From Rhizomys pruinosus (lineage: Eukaryota; Chordata; Mammalia; Rodentia; Spalacidae): a stretch of DNA of 64,000 nt. Positions within the stretch are counted from its first letter, which is position 1. Every line of letters starts with the position of its first letter. The position numbers and the translations under genes are program-made. This document shows positions 1-11,068 of this stretch, one piece after another. The DNA is taken from the NCBI GenBank assembly GCA_009823505.1, contig VZQC01010991.1, positions 825,625 through 889,624 of the forward strand, given 5' to 3'. The notes beneath the pieces were generated by a model, which searched no databases, had not been told where the DNA came from, and saw only the letters and a list, made by a program, of their open reading frames with translations.

Positions 1-237
1 TTTTTTTTTTTGCTTTTTTTAAAAAATTTATTTCTGTATGTGTACGAATGTATTGTCTGCATGCAGGTTTGTGCACCCGTGTCATGCAATGCCGCGGAGG
101 TCAGAAGAGGGTGTCGGATTCCCCTGGAACTGGAGTTTCAGAAGGTTCTCAGCTGCCATGTGGGTGCTGGGGATCGAACCTGCATCCTCTGTAAGAGCGG
201 TCGGCGCTCTTAACCGCTAGGCCATCTCTCCAGCCCC
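1..237 (-). mobile_element. B2-related SINE, short form
   Basis: Reverse complement of the tRNA-derived SINE: T-run, tail, CCGCGGAGGTCAGAAGAGGG core, then the tRNA-like head ending CTCTCCAGCCCC at 237. It has a single CTCCAGTTCCAGGGG-type unit. Confidence 0.9.
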
Positions 238-888
238 ACTCATGTGCTTTTGTGTAAGTGGCAGCTGCTGGGGTCTCTAGTGCTGGGGTCACTAGTGTGG
301 TCTTAAGGGTTTCTCAGACTATTTATTCTCTGCACAAAGAACAGAAGGAATTAGCTAGATTCTTGTTAGATGGGCTTTTCTCAGGAGAGAGATTGGAGAC
401 AGTCTGTGGCTTTGTCATCCAAAGGTGGTTTTATTGGTTTATTTATTAGTCTTAGCATTTTGAACATTAAAAATTATATATTGCTGACAATGTCATGCAT
501 GTGTAAGTATATGATGAGCATTCTGTAACTGGTTTTTGGCATTACCCAACCAGACAACAAAGACAACTTTAACTTCTTTCTTTTCCTGTTGCTCTGGTAA
601 AATACTCTGACCAAAGCAATTTAAGGGAACAAGGGTTAATTTTGGCTGGAAGTTTCAGGTTGTTACAGGCCCTCATTCTGGGGAGGTCACATTGCACCTT
701 CAGTCAAGAAACAGGAGACAGTGCTTGCAATAGCTCTGTTTCCTCTCTGCACTTAACGTAATCCTGGATCCCACCCCAGTACAGTGCTGATTTTGCCCCA
801 CATGCATGCCCAGAGGTCTTTTGATGACTCTGGGTTTTGACTGTTAACAGTATCAGCATATCCAGATCTGGTCTTCATGTACCATTTC
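238..888. other. Intronic sequence without recognised features
   Basis: No exon, SINE or open coding frame is recognised. Positions 585-830 may be an old diverged repeat, but I cannot assign it. Confidence 0.5.
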
Positions 889-1110
889 CTTTTTCTTTTT
901 TTAAAAAAACATTATCTTATGTATATTGTATGCATGTATATAAGTACACCCATGTCATGCAGTGCCTGAAGAGGTCGGAAGAGGGTGATGGATCTCTGGA
1001 ACTGGAGTTATGGACAGTTGTTAGCTGCCATGTGGTTGCTGCGAATTGAAACCAGACACTCTGCAAGAGCAGCCAGTGCTTTTTAACTGCTGAGCCATCT
1101 TTCCAGCCCC
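889..1110 (-). mobile_element. B2-related SINE, older diverged copy
   Basis: Same layout in reverse, with diverged bases throughout (GAGGTCGGAAGAGGGTGATGG) and a CATCTTTCCAGCCCC end. Confidence 0.85.
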
Positions 1111-1290
1111 ATGATTTTCTATCACAAAGACTTCACGCAGATATTTTTTGGAAGGGCTGAAATTATTAAATGTTCATTTTTTGGTTAAATTATATTCGTT
1201 TAGTAAAACAAATGTCGTATATAAATTGTAATACAGGAAAACAATTTCAGATGTTGCCCAGAAATTTAACTAATTAATTAGTGAATGTGC

Positions 1291-1320
1291 CTGTGTGTGT
1301 GTGTGTGTGTGTGTGTGTGA
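1291..1320 (+). repeat. (TG)n microsatellite
   Basis: About 14 uninterrupted TG units. Confidence 0.95.
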
Positions 1321-1403
1321 TACTGAGGGTTTGAGTAGTAGTGGGATATTTAAGAATTAGAGAAATTATGGGAGAATTTTTACCATATATGAATATTCTT
1401 TTT

Positions 1404-1496
1404 TTGCGGGTTGGGGGGTGGGTGGCAGGTGTAGTGATGGAGATTGAATTTGGGACCTCATGCATGCTAGGCAATTGCTCTACCTCATCCCAGCCT
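1404..1496 (-). mobile_element. ID/B4-like tRNA-derived SINE fragment
   Basis: The reverse complement reads like the ID head: CTGGGATGAGGTAGAGCAATTGCCTAGCATGCATGAGG, an AGCTC-less tRNA-Ala-like start. Confidence 0.6.
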
Positions 1497-1662
1497 AATT
1501 CTGTACCCATTCTGTTACTGTCAACCTGGTTATGTTTCTTTCATAAGCTCTGTTCTTTCTACTCAGAATAATTCTCACATTGAATAGGTTCAGTAATGAA
1601 ATGTTCACTGTTTACAATGTGTCTGATGTTAGTTGTTCTCTTCCCCCAGTTTTCATAATCTT

Positions 1663-1848
1663 CTGGTTTTTTTTGTTGTTGTTGTTGTTGTTTTGTTTTG
1701 TCTTTTGGAGCCAGGGTCTCCCTGTAGCCCCAGCTGTCCTGGAACTCACTCTGTAGACCAGGCCGGCCTTGAACTCATGGAGATCTGTCTGCCTCTGCCT
1801 CTGCCTCTCGAGTGCTGGGATTAAAGGCATGTGCCACCATGCCCGGCT
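1663..1848 (-). mobile_element. B1 SINE
   Basis: Reverse B1: (GTT)n tail, GGGTCTCCCTGTAGCCCCAG, then ACCAGGC and a GCCACCATGCCCGGCT end. A CTCTGC triplet expansion lies at 1789-1807. Confidence 0.93.
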
Positions 1849-1893
1849 TATATTCTTCATTTTCATAGGATTATTTAAAAACAGACTAATAGA

Positions 1894-2155
1894 GGGCTGG
1901 AGAGATGGCCTAGCGGTTAAGAGCGCCGACTGCTCTTGCAGAGGAACAAGGTTCGATCCTCCACATGGAGGCCGAGAACCATCCGAAACTCCAATTCCAG
2001 GAGAACTCCAGTTCCAGGGGAATCCGACGCCCTCTTCTGACCTCCGCGGCATTGCATGACACGGGTGCACACACCTGCATGCACACAGTATATTCATACA
2101 CATACAGAAATAAATAAAATTAAAAAAAAAATAAAAATAAAATATTAAAAAAAAA
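1894..2155 (+). mobile_element. B2-related SINE, long form, young
   Basis: Forward copy with TGGCCTAGCGG (A box) and GTTCGATCC (B box), the 17-bp internal duplication, a CACATACAGAAATAAATAAA tail and poly(A). It is flanked by a direct repeat aaaaacagactaatagag (ends at 1893 and repeats after the A-run), an L1-style target-site duplication. Confidence 0.95.
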
Positions 2156-2325
2156 ACAGACTAATAGAGTACATTTTAGGCTTTCAGAATATAAGGCCCT
2201 CAGAAGCGTATAGTGGAGACTGAGCTTTTTGAGTACAAAATGAGGATTGTATTTTCATTTGGAGAAGGCTTTATACCTACTGAACAGCTTTCATTGAACT
2301 CTGGTTCAGGCCATATGAATGCCTT

Positions 2326-2558
2326 GTTTTGTTTTGTTTTTTAATTTTATTTTTTATGTGTATGAATGTACTGTCTGCATTTAGGTTTGTGCACCTGTGT
2401 AGTGCTATGACGTGGAGGTCAGAAGAAGAGGTCGTCGGATTCCCCTGGAACTAGAGTTAAAGACGGTTCTCAGCTGACATGTGGGTGCTGGGAATCGAAC
2501 CTGGGTCCTCTGCAAGAGCAGTCGGCACTCTTAACTGCTAGGCCATCTCTCCAGCCCC
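2326..2558 (-). mobile_element. B2-related SINE, short form
   Basis: Reverse copy from TTTTATGTGTATGAATG to CCATCTCTCCAGCCCC, with moderate divergence. Confidence 0.92.
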
Positions 2559-2627
2559 TGTTTTTTTTTTTTTTTTTATAAAGTAGAACAAAGAAGTCTT
2601 CTCTGTGTACAAGATTAAAACCCATGG

Positions 2628-2790
2628 GCCAGTGAGATAGAGGTTCAGTGGGTCAATGTGCTTTGCCATCAAGCCTGAGAACTTGAGTCCATTTTCAGAA
2701 ACCCACTCCTATAAGTTGCTCTCTGACTTCCTAGTGTGTGTCTGTGTACACATGCATGTATATGTATATATATGTATATATAATATTTTT
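2628..2790 (+). mobile_element. Old tRNA-head SINE (B3/B4-like)
   Basis: GGGCCAGTGAGATAGAGGTTC head, then a diverged body and a TG/TA-rich tail. Family assignment is tentative. Confidence 0.5.
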
Positions 2791-2964
2791 TTAAAAAGGA
2801 TGAAAGCCAAGTCTTGAAAAGTATATTGATACTTACATTCATTGTTTTCCATTTTGAAGAAAGTGCTAAACTCGTTTTGGTTAGTTCTGACTTCTCTACC
2901 CATTGCAACTCCCACAGATACCTTCATGTTTGTCAATCTAGCCGTTTGCCTACACAAGCAGCAC

Positions 2965-3136
2965 ATTTATTTATTTTTATTTTTATTTTTTGGTCTTTTT
3001 TGAGACAGGGTCTCCCTGTAGCCCCGGCTGTCCTGGAATTCGCTCTGTAGACCAGGCTGGCCTTGCACTCACAAAGATCCACCTGCCTCTGCCTCCCAAG
3101 TGTTAGGATTAAAGGCATGCGCCACCACGCCCGGCT
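2965..3136 (-). mobile_element. B1 SINE
   Basis: Reverse B1 with a (TTTA)n-type tail, ending GCCACCACGCCCGGCT; the last 9 bases are repeated just after. Confidence 0.93.
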
Positions 3137-3510
3137 AACGCCCGGCAATTTTTATTCATTGTGCTTGTTTTTCCAACATGGGAAATGAAATATTAGTGAA
3201 GTTGCTGAGTTTATTGTTCTTATCTTGGGAAAAAGAAAAAAAACAGAATTTAAATTCTTTGGTCTGGTAGCTAGATTTGAAGTATAAAATTTCCATGAGG
3301 TGTCATGATTGTAAGCAATATATCTAGATTAAGCTCATGATGCGCACGACTTCCTTTTATTTTGGATCCAGGTGTTCAGTGTCTGGTGAGTGTCTGGTAG
3401 GATGTGGGAGTTAGTTGTTGCAGCCAGCTGATTGCTGTTCACTTTAGTCAAGGTGATGTGAAGACTGTTCGTGAATAGATAGAACAGGAGGTTTAGAAAA
3501 CAGAGCGTTT
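3137..3510. other. Unique intronic segment
   Basis: No repeat or exon recognised. Confidence 0.5.
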
Positions 3511-3730
3511 GGGCTGGAGAGATGGCCTAGTGGTTAAAAGCACCGACTGCTCTTGCAGAGGACCCGGGTTTGATCCCCAGCACCCACATGGTGGCTAAGA
3601 ACTGTCTTTATTAACTCCAGTTCCAGGGGAATCCATCACCCTCTTCTGACCTCCGAGGCATTGGATGACATGGATGCACAAACCTACATGCAGACAGTAC
3701 ATTCATATACATTTAAAAAAAAAAAAAAAG
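3511..3730 (+). mobile_element. B2-related SINE, short form
   Basis: Forward copy with poly(A). Flanked by imperfect repeats agaaaacagagcgttt / agaaaacagaacattt. Confidence 0.92.
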
Positions 3731-4345
3731 GAAAGAAAACAGAACATTTAAGCACTTAGAGGAAGAGGGAAAATCCTCTTATAACCAGCCATAGTTCATG
3801 CTCTGCTGTGCATTCTGAAGAATTTTGGGTCTCTACAAAGTTTGTAGCCACCAGGACATACTGTATTTGCTCTATTTCCATTGAAATTTTATCGAGGTAC
3901 CTTTAAGAAAAAAAGCCAGATTTTATCTTTCGATCATGAAAAAACTATTCCTTTGAGATGAAATCTTAGGATAGATTTTTTAAAAAAAGCTTTATTGGCA
4001 ATTAATGTGTTTCAAAGCCATACATGCATCAGTTTGTATTTTTCAAAGTATATTCACAGAGTTGTGCAGTTACCACAGTGTAATTAGGAATAGATTTTTG
4101 TGTAGTGCCTTTGGTTATTAGTTGAAAACTCCTACATAATCTTTATGTGTAAAATTTGTGCTTCTGTGACAAAAACAGCTAAATACATGCTTCAGGATTA
4201 CAATAAATAATTGGCTTAACACATTCCTACCTAGCCTTTGTTTGCAGTGATTGACATAAAGGAGTCAGCCTGAGTTTATTAAATCCTTCAGTGACTGATG
4301 ACTCCCTTTTAAGGCATGATACAGAAGTTATGAATAATATATGGG
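3731..4345. other. Unique intronic segment, AT-rich
   Basis: No repeat or exon recognised. Confidence 0.5.
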
Positions 4346-4490
4346 TTGCTGGGGCGTGGTAGTGCATACCTTTAATTCTAGCTCTGGGGAGGCAGAGGCA
4401 GGCAGATCTTTGTGAGTTCAAGGACAACTGGGGCTACAGGGAGACCCTGCTCCAAAAGACCAAAAACAACAACAAAGAAAAAAAAAATAA
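4346..4490 (+). mobile_element. B1 SINE with internal deletion
   Basis: Forward B1 lacking the usual CCTGGTCTACAGAGTGAG stretch, with a CAA-rich tail. Confidence 0.85.
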
Positions 4491-4659
4491 AGAAACAATA
4501 TGGGGTATAATATCCTGCTTACTACATTATCAGGAGAAACTACAACGTTCCCTAAGCATTGTTTTCACATTTGGTGGGTTCCAAATGTTAGAATGGTTGT
4601 TAATAGGACAGCAGCCTTTATGTCTGAGATTAGGTACATCACCCTCTCCCCCTTAAAAG

Positions 4660-5225
4660 ATTTTTTTTTCTTGTTTTTGAGACAGTCTCACACAACCTAG
4701 GTGGAACTGAAGCTTGTTTTGTAGCAGAGGACGTCTGAACTCCTTCATCTCCCAAGTGCTTAGACTATGTAAAATGCTGAGTGTTGGTTCCCTGCTGGTT
4801 TAAAGGTGATCTGAATGTGATGGCTCAGGAGGACTGCAGGTTTCAGGCTAATCTGGGCTATGTAAGAAATTTGAGGCTAGGATGGGCTTCATAGTAAGAC
4901 CCTGTCTCAGACAAAGCCCTAATTGGGTATGGTGATATGTACCTGTAATTCTAGATATTTAAGAGTCCGAGGCAGGAGAATTCCAAGTTCAAGGTGTGTG
5001 GGCTATAGAGTGACGTTAAAGGTAATGAGACCTTGCCTTAAAATACACTGTTGCTTAGCAGCATAGCATTTATGTCACATACACATGTTCCTGTGTAACA
5101 GCCCTAGCATCACAAAACTCTCCCCAAAACAAAAAAAAATTCTTAAACCAGGCATGGTGGTAAGTACTTGAAAATCCTGTTGTTCTGGAGGCTAAGCTGG
5201 AAGTATTGGAAGTTCAAGGGTAGCT
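4660..5225. mobile_element. Cluster of old, diverged SINE pieces
   Basis: 4660-4790 reads as an old reverse B1-like monomer. 4800-5045 holds two forward B1-like pieces ending in GACCCTGTCTCAG and GACCTTGCCTTAA. 5045-5130 is an ID/tRNA-like piece. 5145-5225 is a B1 head (CCAGGCATGGTGGTAAG). The pattern fits B4 or proto-B1 elements; edges are uncertain. Confidence 0.5.
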
Positions 5226-5514
5226 TTCTTAAATCCAAACCCAAATCTACTTACATTCAAAGAACTTTATAAGCTTCCCCATTTGTCCTCTCTACCCCAC
5301 ACCTTCCATCACATTTGAGCCATTGGGTCTTATTTTAGAATAGGAACAAACCACAAAAACCTATCTAATAACATACAAGCACAAGGAGTAAGAGCCTGCT
5401 CCAGTGACAGTGCTAGTGTGCTGGGACTCCTTGAAATGATAGACAAGCTACTATTTACTTCTAGATCTTCGATGGGTGAATTTATCTGAAAATAGTTAAA
5501 AATTGCATGACTTC

Positions 5515-5674
5515 AGCTGGGCATGGTGGCGCACGCCTTTAATCCTACCATTTGGCAGGCAGAGGCAGGCGGATCTTTGTGAGTTCAAGGCCAGCCTGGT
5601 CTACAGAGAGAGTTCCAGGACAGCTGGGGCTACAGGGAGACCCTGTCTCAAAAAAGACCAAAAAAAAAAAAAAA
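5515..5674 (+). mobile_element. B1 SINE
   Basis: Full forward B1 with AAAAAAGACC tail, flanked by aaaattgcatgactt on both sides (target-site duplication). Confidence 0.95.
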
Positions 5675-5703
5675 TTGCATGACTTACCTGGATTATACTA
5701 AAT

Positions 5704-5705
<2 letters not shown>

Positions 5706-5752
<47 letters not shown>
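5706..5752 (+). repeat. (TC)n microsatellite
   Basis: Pure dinucleotide run. Confidence 0.97.
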
Positions 5753-5756
<4 letters not shown>

Positions 5757-5974
5757 TTTTTTACTGTTAGTAAGTGACCTGTATTAACTATATAGATGTA
5801 TTTTTATCTGTTTCATCGTGTAATGTCTCTTCTAAGACAAATCGTACCATATGTTGACATGTTTCACCCCAGTACTCTATAATTGAATTCGCTTCAATGT
5901 TTTTTTAACTTCCGTAATATTATCTGAAAGAAAATGTTTTCTAGAGTGATAGAAACAGTAGATAAATTTACTCA

Positions 5975-6116
5975 GGGCCAGGCTTGGTTGCACACACCTT
6001 TAATCCCCGCATTTGGGAGGCAGAGGCAGACAGATCTCTGTGAGTTGGAGGGGAGGCCAGCTTGATGATCTACATAGTAAGTTCCAGGCAAGCCAAGGGC
6101 TACATAGTGAGACCCT
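5975..6116 (+). mobile_element. B1 SINE, diverged
   Basis: CCAGGCTTGGTTGCACAC head to ACATAGTGAGACCCTGG. Confidence 0.88.
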
Positions 6117-6225
6117 GGGTTTTTGTTGTTATTTTAAAACTCAGAAGCCAGTAAATTAAATTTGTAGTAAATCAGCTTATCTGGATTCATGAAGGAATTC
6201 CCCCCCCCCTTTTTTAGAGAGACTC

Positions 6226-6355
6226 ATTTATGTGTCTGTCTCTGTGTGAATGTCCACAGAGGCCAGAAGAAGGTGTATGAGCCACCTGATAGTGGGTGCT
6301 GGGAACTGAACTTGGGTCCTGCAAAGAGCTCTTAACCCACTGAACCATCTCTCCA
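6226..6355 (-). mobile_element. B3/B2-like SINE, old
   Basis: Reverse copy: GGCCAGAAGAAGG core, GTGGGTGCTGGGAACTGAAC and CCATCTCTCC end. Confidence 0.75.
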
Positions 6356-6390
6356 AAGCACCCCTGGGGTGTTTTTGGAAAAATAAGAAT

Positions 6391-6517
6391 AGCCGGGCAT
6401 GGTGGTGCATGCCTTTAATTCCTGCACTGGGAGGCAGAGGCAGGTGAATCTCTGTGAGTTCCAGGCCAGCTGGTGCTACAGGATGACCCTGTCTCAAAAC
6501 AGCAACAACAAAAAAAG
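6391..6517 (+). mobile_element. B1 SINE, internally deleted
   Basis: Forward B1 missing the GGTCTACAGAGTGAG part. Candidate flanking repeat aagaatag. Confidence 0.88.
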
Positions 6518-6542
6518 AATAGTGAACAGAATTTCTGATCCA

Positions 6543-6545
<3 letters not shown>

Positions 6546-6614
<69 letters not shown>

Positions 6615-6615
6615 N

Positions 6616-6660
<45 letters not shown>
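6546..6660 (+). repeat. (GA)n microsatellite with an N at 6615
   Basis: About 57 GA units broken by a single N, likely an unresolved length. Confidence 0.95.
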
Positions 6661-6664
<4 letters not shown>

Positions 6665-6756
6665 TCTTTTGTGCAATTAATTTGCCATTGCAAGAGGCAA
6701 ATGGTGATGACTCAAAGATTGGTATAGTAGAGGGTGGGTGGGTGGGGTATCATCCT

Positions 6757-6905
6757 TTCTTGTTTGTTTTTTGAGGCAGGACCTCTTGTGTTATGCTGGC
6801 TAACCTAGAACTCAGGATGTAGACCAGGCTAGCTTCAAATTTGTGATGATTCTCCTGTTTCAGCCTTCTTAGTGTTGGGATTAGAGGGGTGCGGTGCAGT
6901 GCTTG
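6757..6905 (-). mobile_element. Old B1-like SINE
   Basis: Reverse: TTTTTTGAGGCAGGACCTC, TGTAGACCAGGCTAGC and a GGGATTAGAGG end, well diverged. Confidence 0.7.
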
Positions 6906-7264
6906 ACTTGAGGGCTCAATCTTATGCCATGGATCTTATTTATAAAATATTTATTGAAATTTTATGCATTTCGTGCAATAATCTTAATCATATAAATATG
7001 ATTATGACCTCCCTCCTCCAGGATCCTTTTTTTTTTTAATTTCTGGCTTAAGTAATTCGGTTAGTCCTTTTCTGGTGTGATATTATAACAGCTTGGCAAA
7101 TGAGTTTATAAGTTCTCTGTTTTAGCATTTATTCTATCATATGAAAAAGGCAGGCCTTTTGGGGGAGTAGAGTGAGGGTTGAATGGGTCTGATATAACTG
7201 AGAATAGCACTCATCTATGAATATAAACACAAATATTTATAAGGCAATTTGACTGATACCCGTT

Positions 7265-7445
7265 TAGCAAAACAACAGCAGTAGGCTCCCTCCTGGGCCT
7301 ATAACCTCTGAGCTCTGGGGTTGACCATGCTTACAGTCCCAGGCATGGATTCTTTCCTGTGAAGGAGGTCTCCTGTCCATCAAGATAATGGTTGAATTCC
7401 ATCTGAAGGCGGTCTCCAGTCCAGGTTACCTCCATAACATTCACA
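7265..7445. mobile_element. Possible rodent interspersed-repeat fragment
   Basis: The phrase set around 'CTCTGGGGTTGACCATGC ... CAGTCCCAGGCATGGATTC' feels like a common rodent repeat (possibly LINE-derived). Not assigned with certainty. Confidence 0.35.
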
Positions 7446-7478
7446 TCATTATTGCACATTTTAAAATGAGAAATAATT

Positions 7479-7711
7479 TCTTTTTTTTAATATTTTTTTA
7501 ATTTATTTTTTATGTGTATGAATGTACTGTCTGCATGTAGGTTTGTGCACCCATGTTGTGCAATGCCTCGGAGGTCAGAAGAGGGCATCAGATTCATCTG
7601 GAACTGGAGTTAAAGATGGTTTTCAGCCGCCATGTGGGTGCTGGGGATCAAACCCGGGTCTTTTGCAAGAGCAGTCTGCGCTCTTAACCACTAGGCTATC
7701 TCTCCAGCCCC
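7479..7711 (-). mobile_element. B2-related SINE, short form
   Basis: Reverse copy with CTAGGCTATCTCTCCAGCCCC end. Flanked by gagaaataatttctt on both sides. Confidence 0.95.
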
Positions 7712-7903
7712 GAGAAATAATTTCTTGAATAAGACACTTTGTTGATGAGAATGGATTTTGTAGCAGAATTGATATTTCCATATGTCTACCATGTTTGTTT
7801 AGTGCAATGATTCATTGAGAATGTACTTTATTGCTAAAGTGTTCTAAAACAAGGGCTCTTTCCATTCAGAACCATGAGAAATCCAAGTGGTATGCTAGCA
7901 TGT

Positions 7904-8128
7904 CTTTTTTTTTATTTTTAATTTTTGTATGTGTATGAATGTACTGTCTGCATGTAGGTTTGTGCACCCGTGTCATGCAGTGCCGCAGAGGTCAGAAGAG
8001 GGTGTCGGATTCCCCTGGAACTGGAGTTGAAGATGGTTCTCAGCCGCCATGTGGGTGCTGGGGATCGAACCCGGGTCCTCTGTAAGAGCAGTTGGTGCAC
8101 TTAACGGCTAGGCCATCTCTCCAAGCCC
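7904..8128 (-). mobile_element. B2-related SINE, short form
   Basis: Reverse copy, flanked by tagcatgtct repeats. Confidence 0.94.
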
Positions 8129-8635
8129 CTAGCATGTCTGTTATTGAAAGGATCTCTCCTGTGCATAAAACCAATGCTAAGATGCATAGTGATGTTTAAG
8201 CTGAAAGATGACCTGCATGCTAAGTTTACTTTCAAATTAAAATTAGACTAGTATTTGTGCTTTTCAAAACATCAGAGTCATATGGAGAGAGATACTTTGT
8301 TTTCATTTTCTGTCTTTTACACCTTTATTGGTCCTCTGTGAAAACACCACCAGTCACTCTGTGGATAGATCTCCCTGAGGCAGGCCACAGTAGTTAGTCT
8401 CAGAAGAGGTTTGTAGAAAAATGATTTTATTTTTTTTGTCTTCAGCAAAGTCTAGCAATGTAATTTATTTGGTCATTAGGTGTAATTATTAGATAATCTA
8501 AGTAATGCCCTTTGGTGCCACTCTGTAACAGACAGAGGGAGAATAAGAACAGGCCTGCAAGAGTGGGTAGGATGAGGAAGGCAAGCAGGAGAGAGAGGTG
8601 CCTGTGTGACACTGCTGTGCAGCAAGGCAGGAAGG
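8129..8635. other. Unique intronic segment
   Basis: No repeat or exon recognised. Confidence 0.5.
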
Positions 8636-8882
8636 GGCCCTGGAGAGATGGCTCAGTGGTTAAGAGCATTTCTGATCTTACAGAGGACCCTGGTTCGATT
8701 CCCAGCATCCACATGGCGGCTAAGAACCATCTTTAAGCCAGGCACACACCTTTAATCCTAACACTCAGGAGGTAGAGGCAGGTGGATCTCTGTGAGTTCA
8801 AGACCATCGTGATCACTACTGAGTTGAGTTCCAGGCCAGCTGTGGTCATAGGGAGACCCTGTCTCAAAAAAAAAAAAAAAAA
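8636..8882 (+). mobile_element. Chimeric B2-B1 dimeric SINE, copy 1
   Basis: Positions 8636-8736 are a B2-related head (CTGGAGAGATGGCTCAGTGG ... CATGGCGGCTAAGAACCATCTTTAA). At 8737 it switches to B1 (GCCAGGCACACACCTTTAATCC) and runs to the B1 end and a poly(A) tail. The B2 tail half is absent. The junction TCTTTAA|GCC is shared with four other copies in the window. Confidence 0.88.
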
Positions 8883-8894
8883 ATCCTAATGGTG

Positions 8895-8990
8895 TGGTGG
8901 TGCTCACCGCTGAACCAACCCCCCCACCACCCAAACAAACCCTACCAAACCCAAAAATCAAACAAACAAACAAACCCTAATGTGTGATAT
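8895..8990 (+). repeat. C- and CAAA-rich low-complexity tract
   Basis: CCCCCCACCACCC and (CAAA)n runs; a short B1-head-like GGTGTGGTGGTGC lies at its start. Confidence 0.6.
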
Positions 8991-9042
8991 TTGTTTAATT
9001 TGGTTTATAAAGTAATCACTTAAAGCTTGGAATTTTAGTGTC

Positions 9043-9094
9043 ACACGCACGCGTGCTCGCGCACACACACACACACACATACACACACACACAC
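9043..9094 (+). repeat. (CA)n microsatellite, impure
   Basis: CACGCACGCG start followed by CA runs. Confidence 0.93.
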
Positions 9095-9185
9095 TACATT
9101 GCTGGTGCTAAAATTCAGAGGCATTGCGTATGCCAAGTGTGAGTTTCGTACTGCAGAATTATATCCCACTTCAAATAATGTTATT

Positions 9186-9345
9186 TACTTCAGTGTATGT
9201 GTGTGCTTATATGTTCTGGTGCACACATGTCACATGGAGTTGGTTCTCTCCTTTCATTTTTGTACATGGATTCTTGGGATCAAGGTCAGGCTGCTAGGCT
9301 TGCTCACCAAGCTGCTTTTACCTGCTGAGCCATCTTGCTGGCTCT
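9186..9345 (-). mobile_element. B3-like SINE
   Basis: Reverse: GGTGCACACATGTCACATGG, TTGGGATCAAGGTCAGGC and TGAGCCATCTTGCTGGCTC. Confidence 0.75.
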
Positions 9346-9352
9346 ATATCCA

Positions 9353-9792
9353 CTTTTTTTTTTGGGGGGGGAGGGTCTTTTCGAGACACGGTCTCCCTGT
9401 ATCCCCAGCTGTCCCGGAACTCACTCTGTAGACCAGGCTGGCCTTGAATTCACAAAGATCCACCTGCCTCTGCCTCCCAAATGCTAGGATTAAAGATGTA
9501 TGCTACCGGGCTGGAGAGATGGCCTAGCGGTTAAGAGCGCCGACCGTTCTTGCAGAGGACCTGGGTTCGATCCCCAGCACCCACATGGCGGCCAAGAACC
9601 GTCTGAAACTCCAATTCCAGGAGAACTCCAGTTCCAGGGGAATCCGAGACCCTCTTCTGACCTCCGCGGCATTGCACGACACGGGTGCACAGACTTGCAT
9701 GCAGACAGTACATTCATACACATACAGAAATAAATAAAATAATATAAAAAAAAATGTTAAAAAAAAAAAGATGTATGCTACCATGCCCGGCT
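9353..9792 (-). mobile_element. B1 SINE, split by a B2 insertion
   Basis: Reverse B1 runs 9353-9508, is interrupted by the B2 at 9509-9768, and resumes as agatgtatgctacc plus ATGCCCGGCT to 9792. Its own flank tatatccac recurs after it. Confidence 0.93.
9509..9768 (+). mobile_element. B2-related SINE, long form, inside a B1
   Basis: Young forward copy with intact A and B boxes and poly(A). Target-site duplication aaagatgtatgctacc on both sides. Confidence 0.96.
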
Positions 9793-9802
9793 TATATCCA
9801 CC

Positions 9803-9875
9803 TTTTTTTTTTTTTTTTTTTTTTTTTAAAGTGCTAAGTACCACATTTTATTTTTATTTTTATTTTTTATTTTTT

Positions 9876-9916
<41 letters not shown>

Positions 9917-10107
9917 TAGGTCTGTGCACCCGTGTCATGCAATGCCGCGGAGGTCAGAAGAGGGTCTCGGATTCCCCTGGAACTGGAGTTCTCCTGGAAT
10001 TGGAGTTTCAGACGGCTCTCGGCCGCCATGTGGGTGCTGGGGATCGAACCCGGGTCCTCTGCAAGAGCGGTCGGCGCTCTTAACCGCTAGGCCATCTCTC
10101 CAGCCCC
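9803..10107 (-). mobile_element. B2-related SINE, long form, with long T-runs
   Basis: Reverse copy preceded by very long T/TTTTA tracts (9803-9915). It is flanked by tatatccacctttt, the same site that flanks the neighbouring B1, so two SINEs used one target. The tail GAATGTACTGTCTGC part is missing. Confidence 0.92.
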
Positions 10108-10484
10108 TATATCCACCTTTTTAAACCACCTTTTTAAAGGTGAAGACAGACAGGGATCTAGACAGTTGATAAATGGAATCCAGTTTGTGGGAAATTTCTG
10201 GGTTTCCATGGTTCTTCTACCAAAGCATTGTATTAAATGGTTTTATTTCCTACTGTTGACTCAGTTATCTTTCTAAGACTCAGATTTTTTGCTGTTTGGA
10301 TTGAATTAGGGCATGTGAAAGAACCCTTTCACGTTTTTTCAGAACCAGAGTGGGGCTGGTGCACCTGTGCTGTGAGTCTTCACCTGCTTATCTCAGTTTA
10401 TTCAAGTTATGTTACTAGGGCCCATTCTGTTCTGTTGTTTTGTTTTGTTTTGTTTTTCCTTGGGCTTTTGAGATGGGTCTCTTT

Positions 10485-10646
10485 TTTTTTGGGGGGGGGG
10501 TTCTTTTCAAGACAGGGTCTCCCTGTAGCCCCGGCTGTCCTGGAACTCACTCTGTAGACCAGGCTGGCCTCGAACTCACAAAGATGCACCTGCCCCTGCC
10601 TCCCGAGTGCTAGGATTAAAGGTGTGCGTGCGCCACCACACCTAGC
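10485..10646 (-). mobile_element. B1 SINE
   Basis: Reverse B1 with a GTGCGTGCGCC expansion near its start. Target-site duplication gagatgggtctc. Confidence 0.95.
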
Positions 10647-10811
10647 CGAGATGGGTCTCATTTAACCCATTCTGGCTTGGAACTCCATATGAGAGGGTCA
10701 CTTGAATTCTTAATCCTTTTACCAAATTGTTGCCACCACTCCCAGCAGAAAGCCAGTATTTTTAACTAAAAACAAACAAACAAAAACACCCCCCAAAAAA
10801 CAGATCTCTCT

Positions 10812-11068
10812 GGGGCTGGAGAGATGGCTCAGTGGTTAGGAGAGCCAACTGCTCTTACAGAGGACCCGGGTTTGATTCCTAGCACCCACTTGGCAGCTAA
10901 GAACTGTCTTTAAGCTGGGTGTTGGTGGCACACACCTTTAATACCAGCACTCTGGAGGCAGAGGCAGACGGGTCTCTGTGAGTTCAAGGCCAGCCTCGTC
11001 TACATAGTGAGTTCCATGCCAGCTGGGGCTACAGGGAGACCCTGTCTCAAAACACAACACAACACAAC
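10812..11068 (+). mobile_element. Chimeric B2-B1 dimeric SINE, copy 2
   Basis: B2-related head 10812-10913 ending CTAAGAACTGTCTTTAA, then B1 from 10914 to a CAAAACACAACACAAC tail. The repeat cagatct lies before (10801-10807) and after (11069-11075) the whole dimer, so the two halves probably inserted as one unit. Confidence 0.88.

Noticed and set aside
6399..6693. Ser-Leu and Glu-Arg repeat proteins over the (GA)n tract
   Set aside because: Translations of a dinucleotide repeat containing an N.
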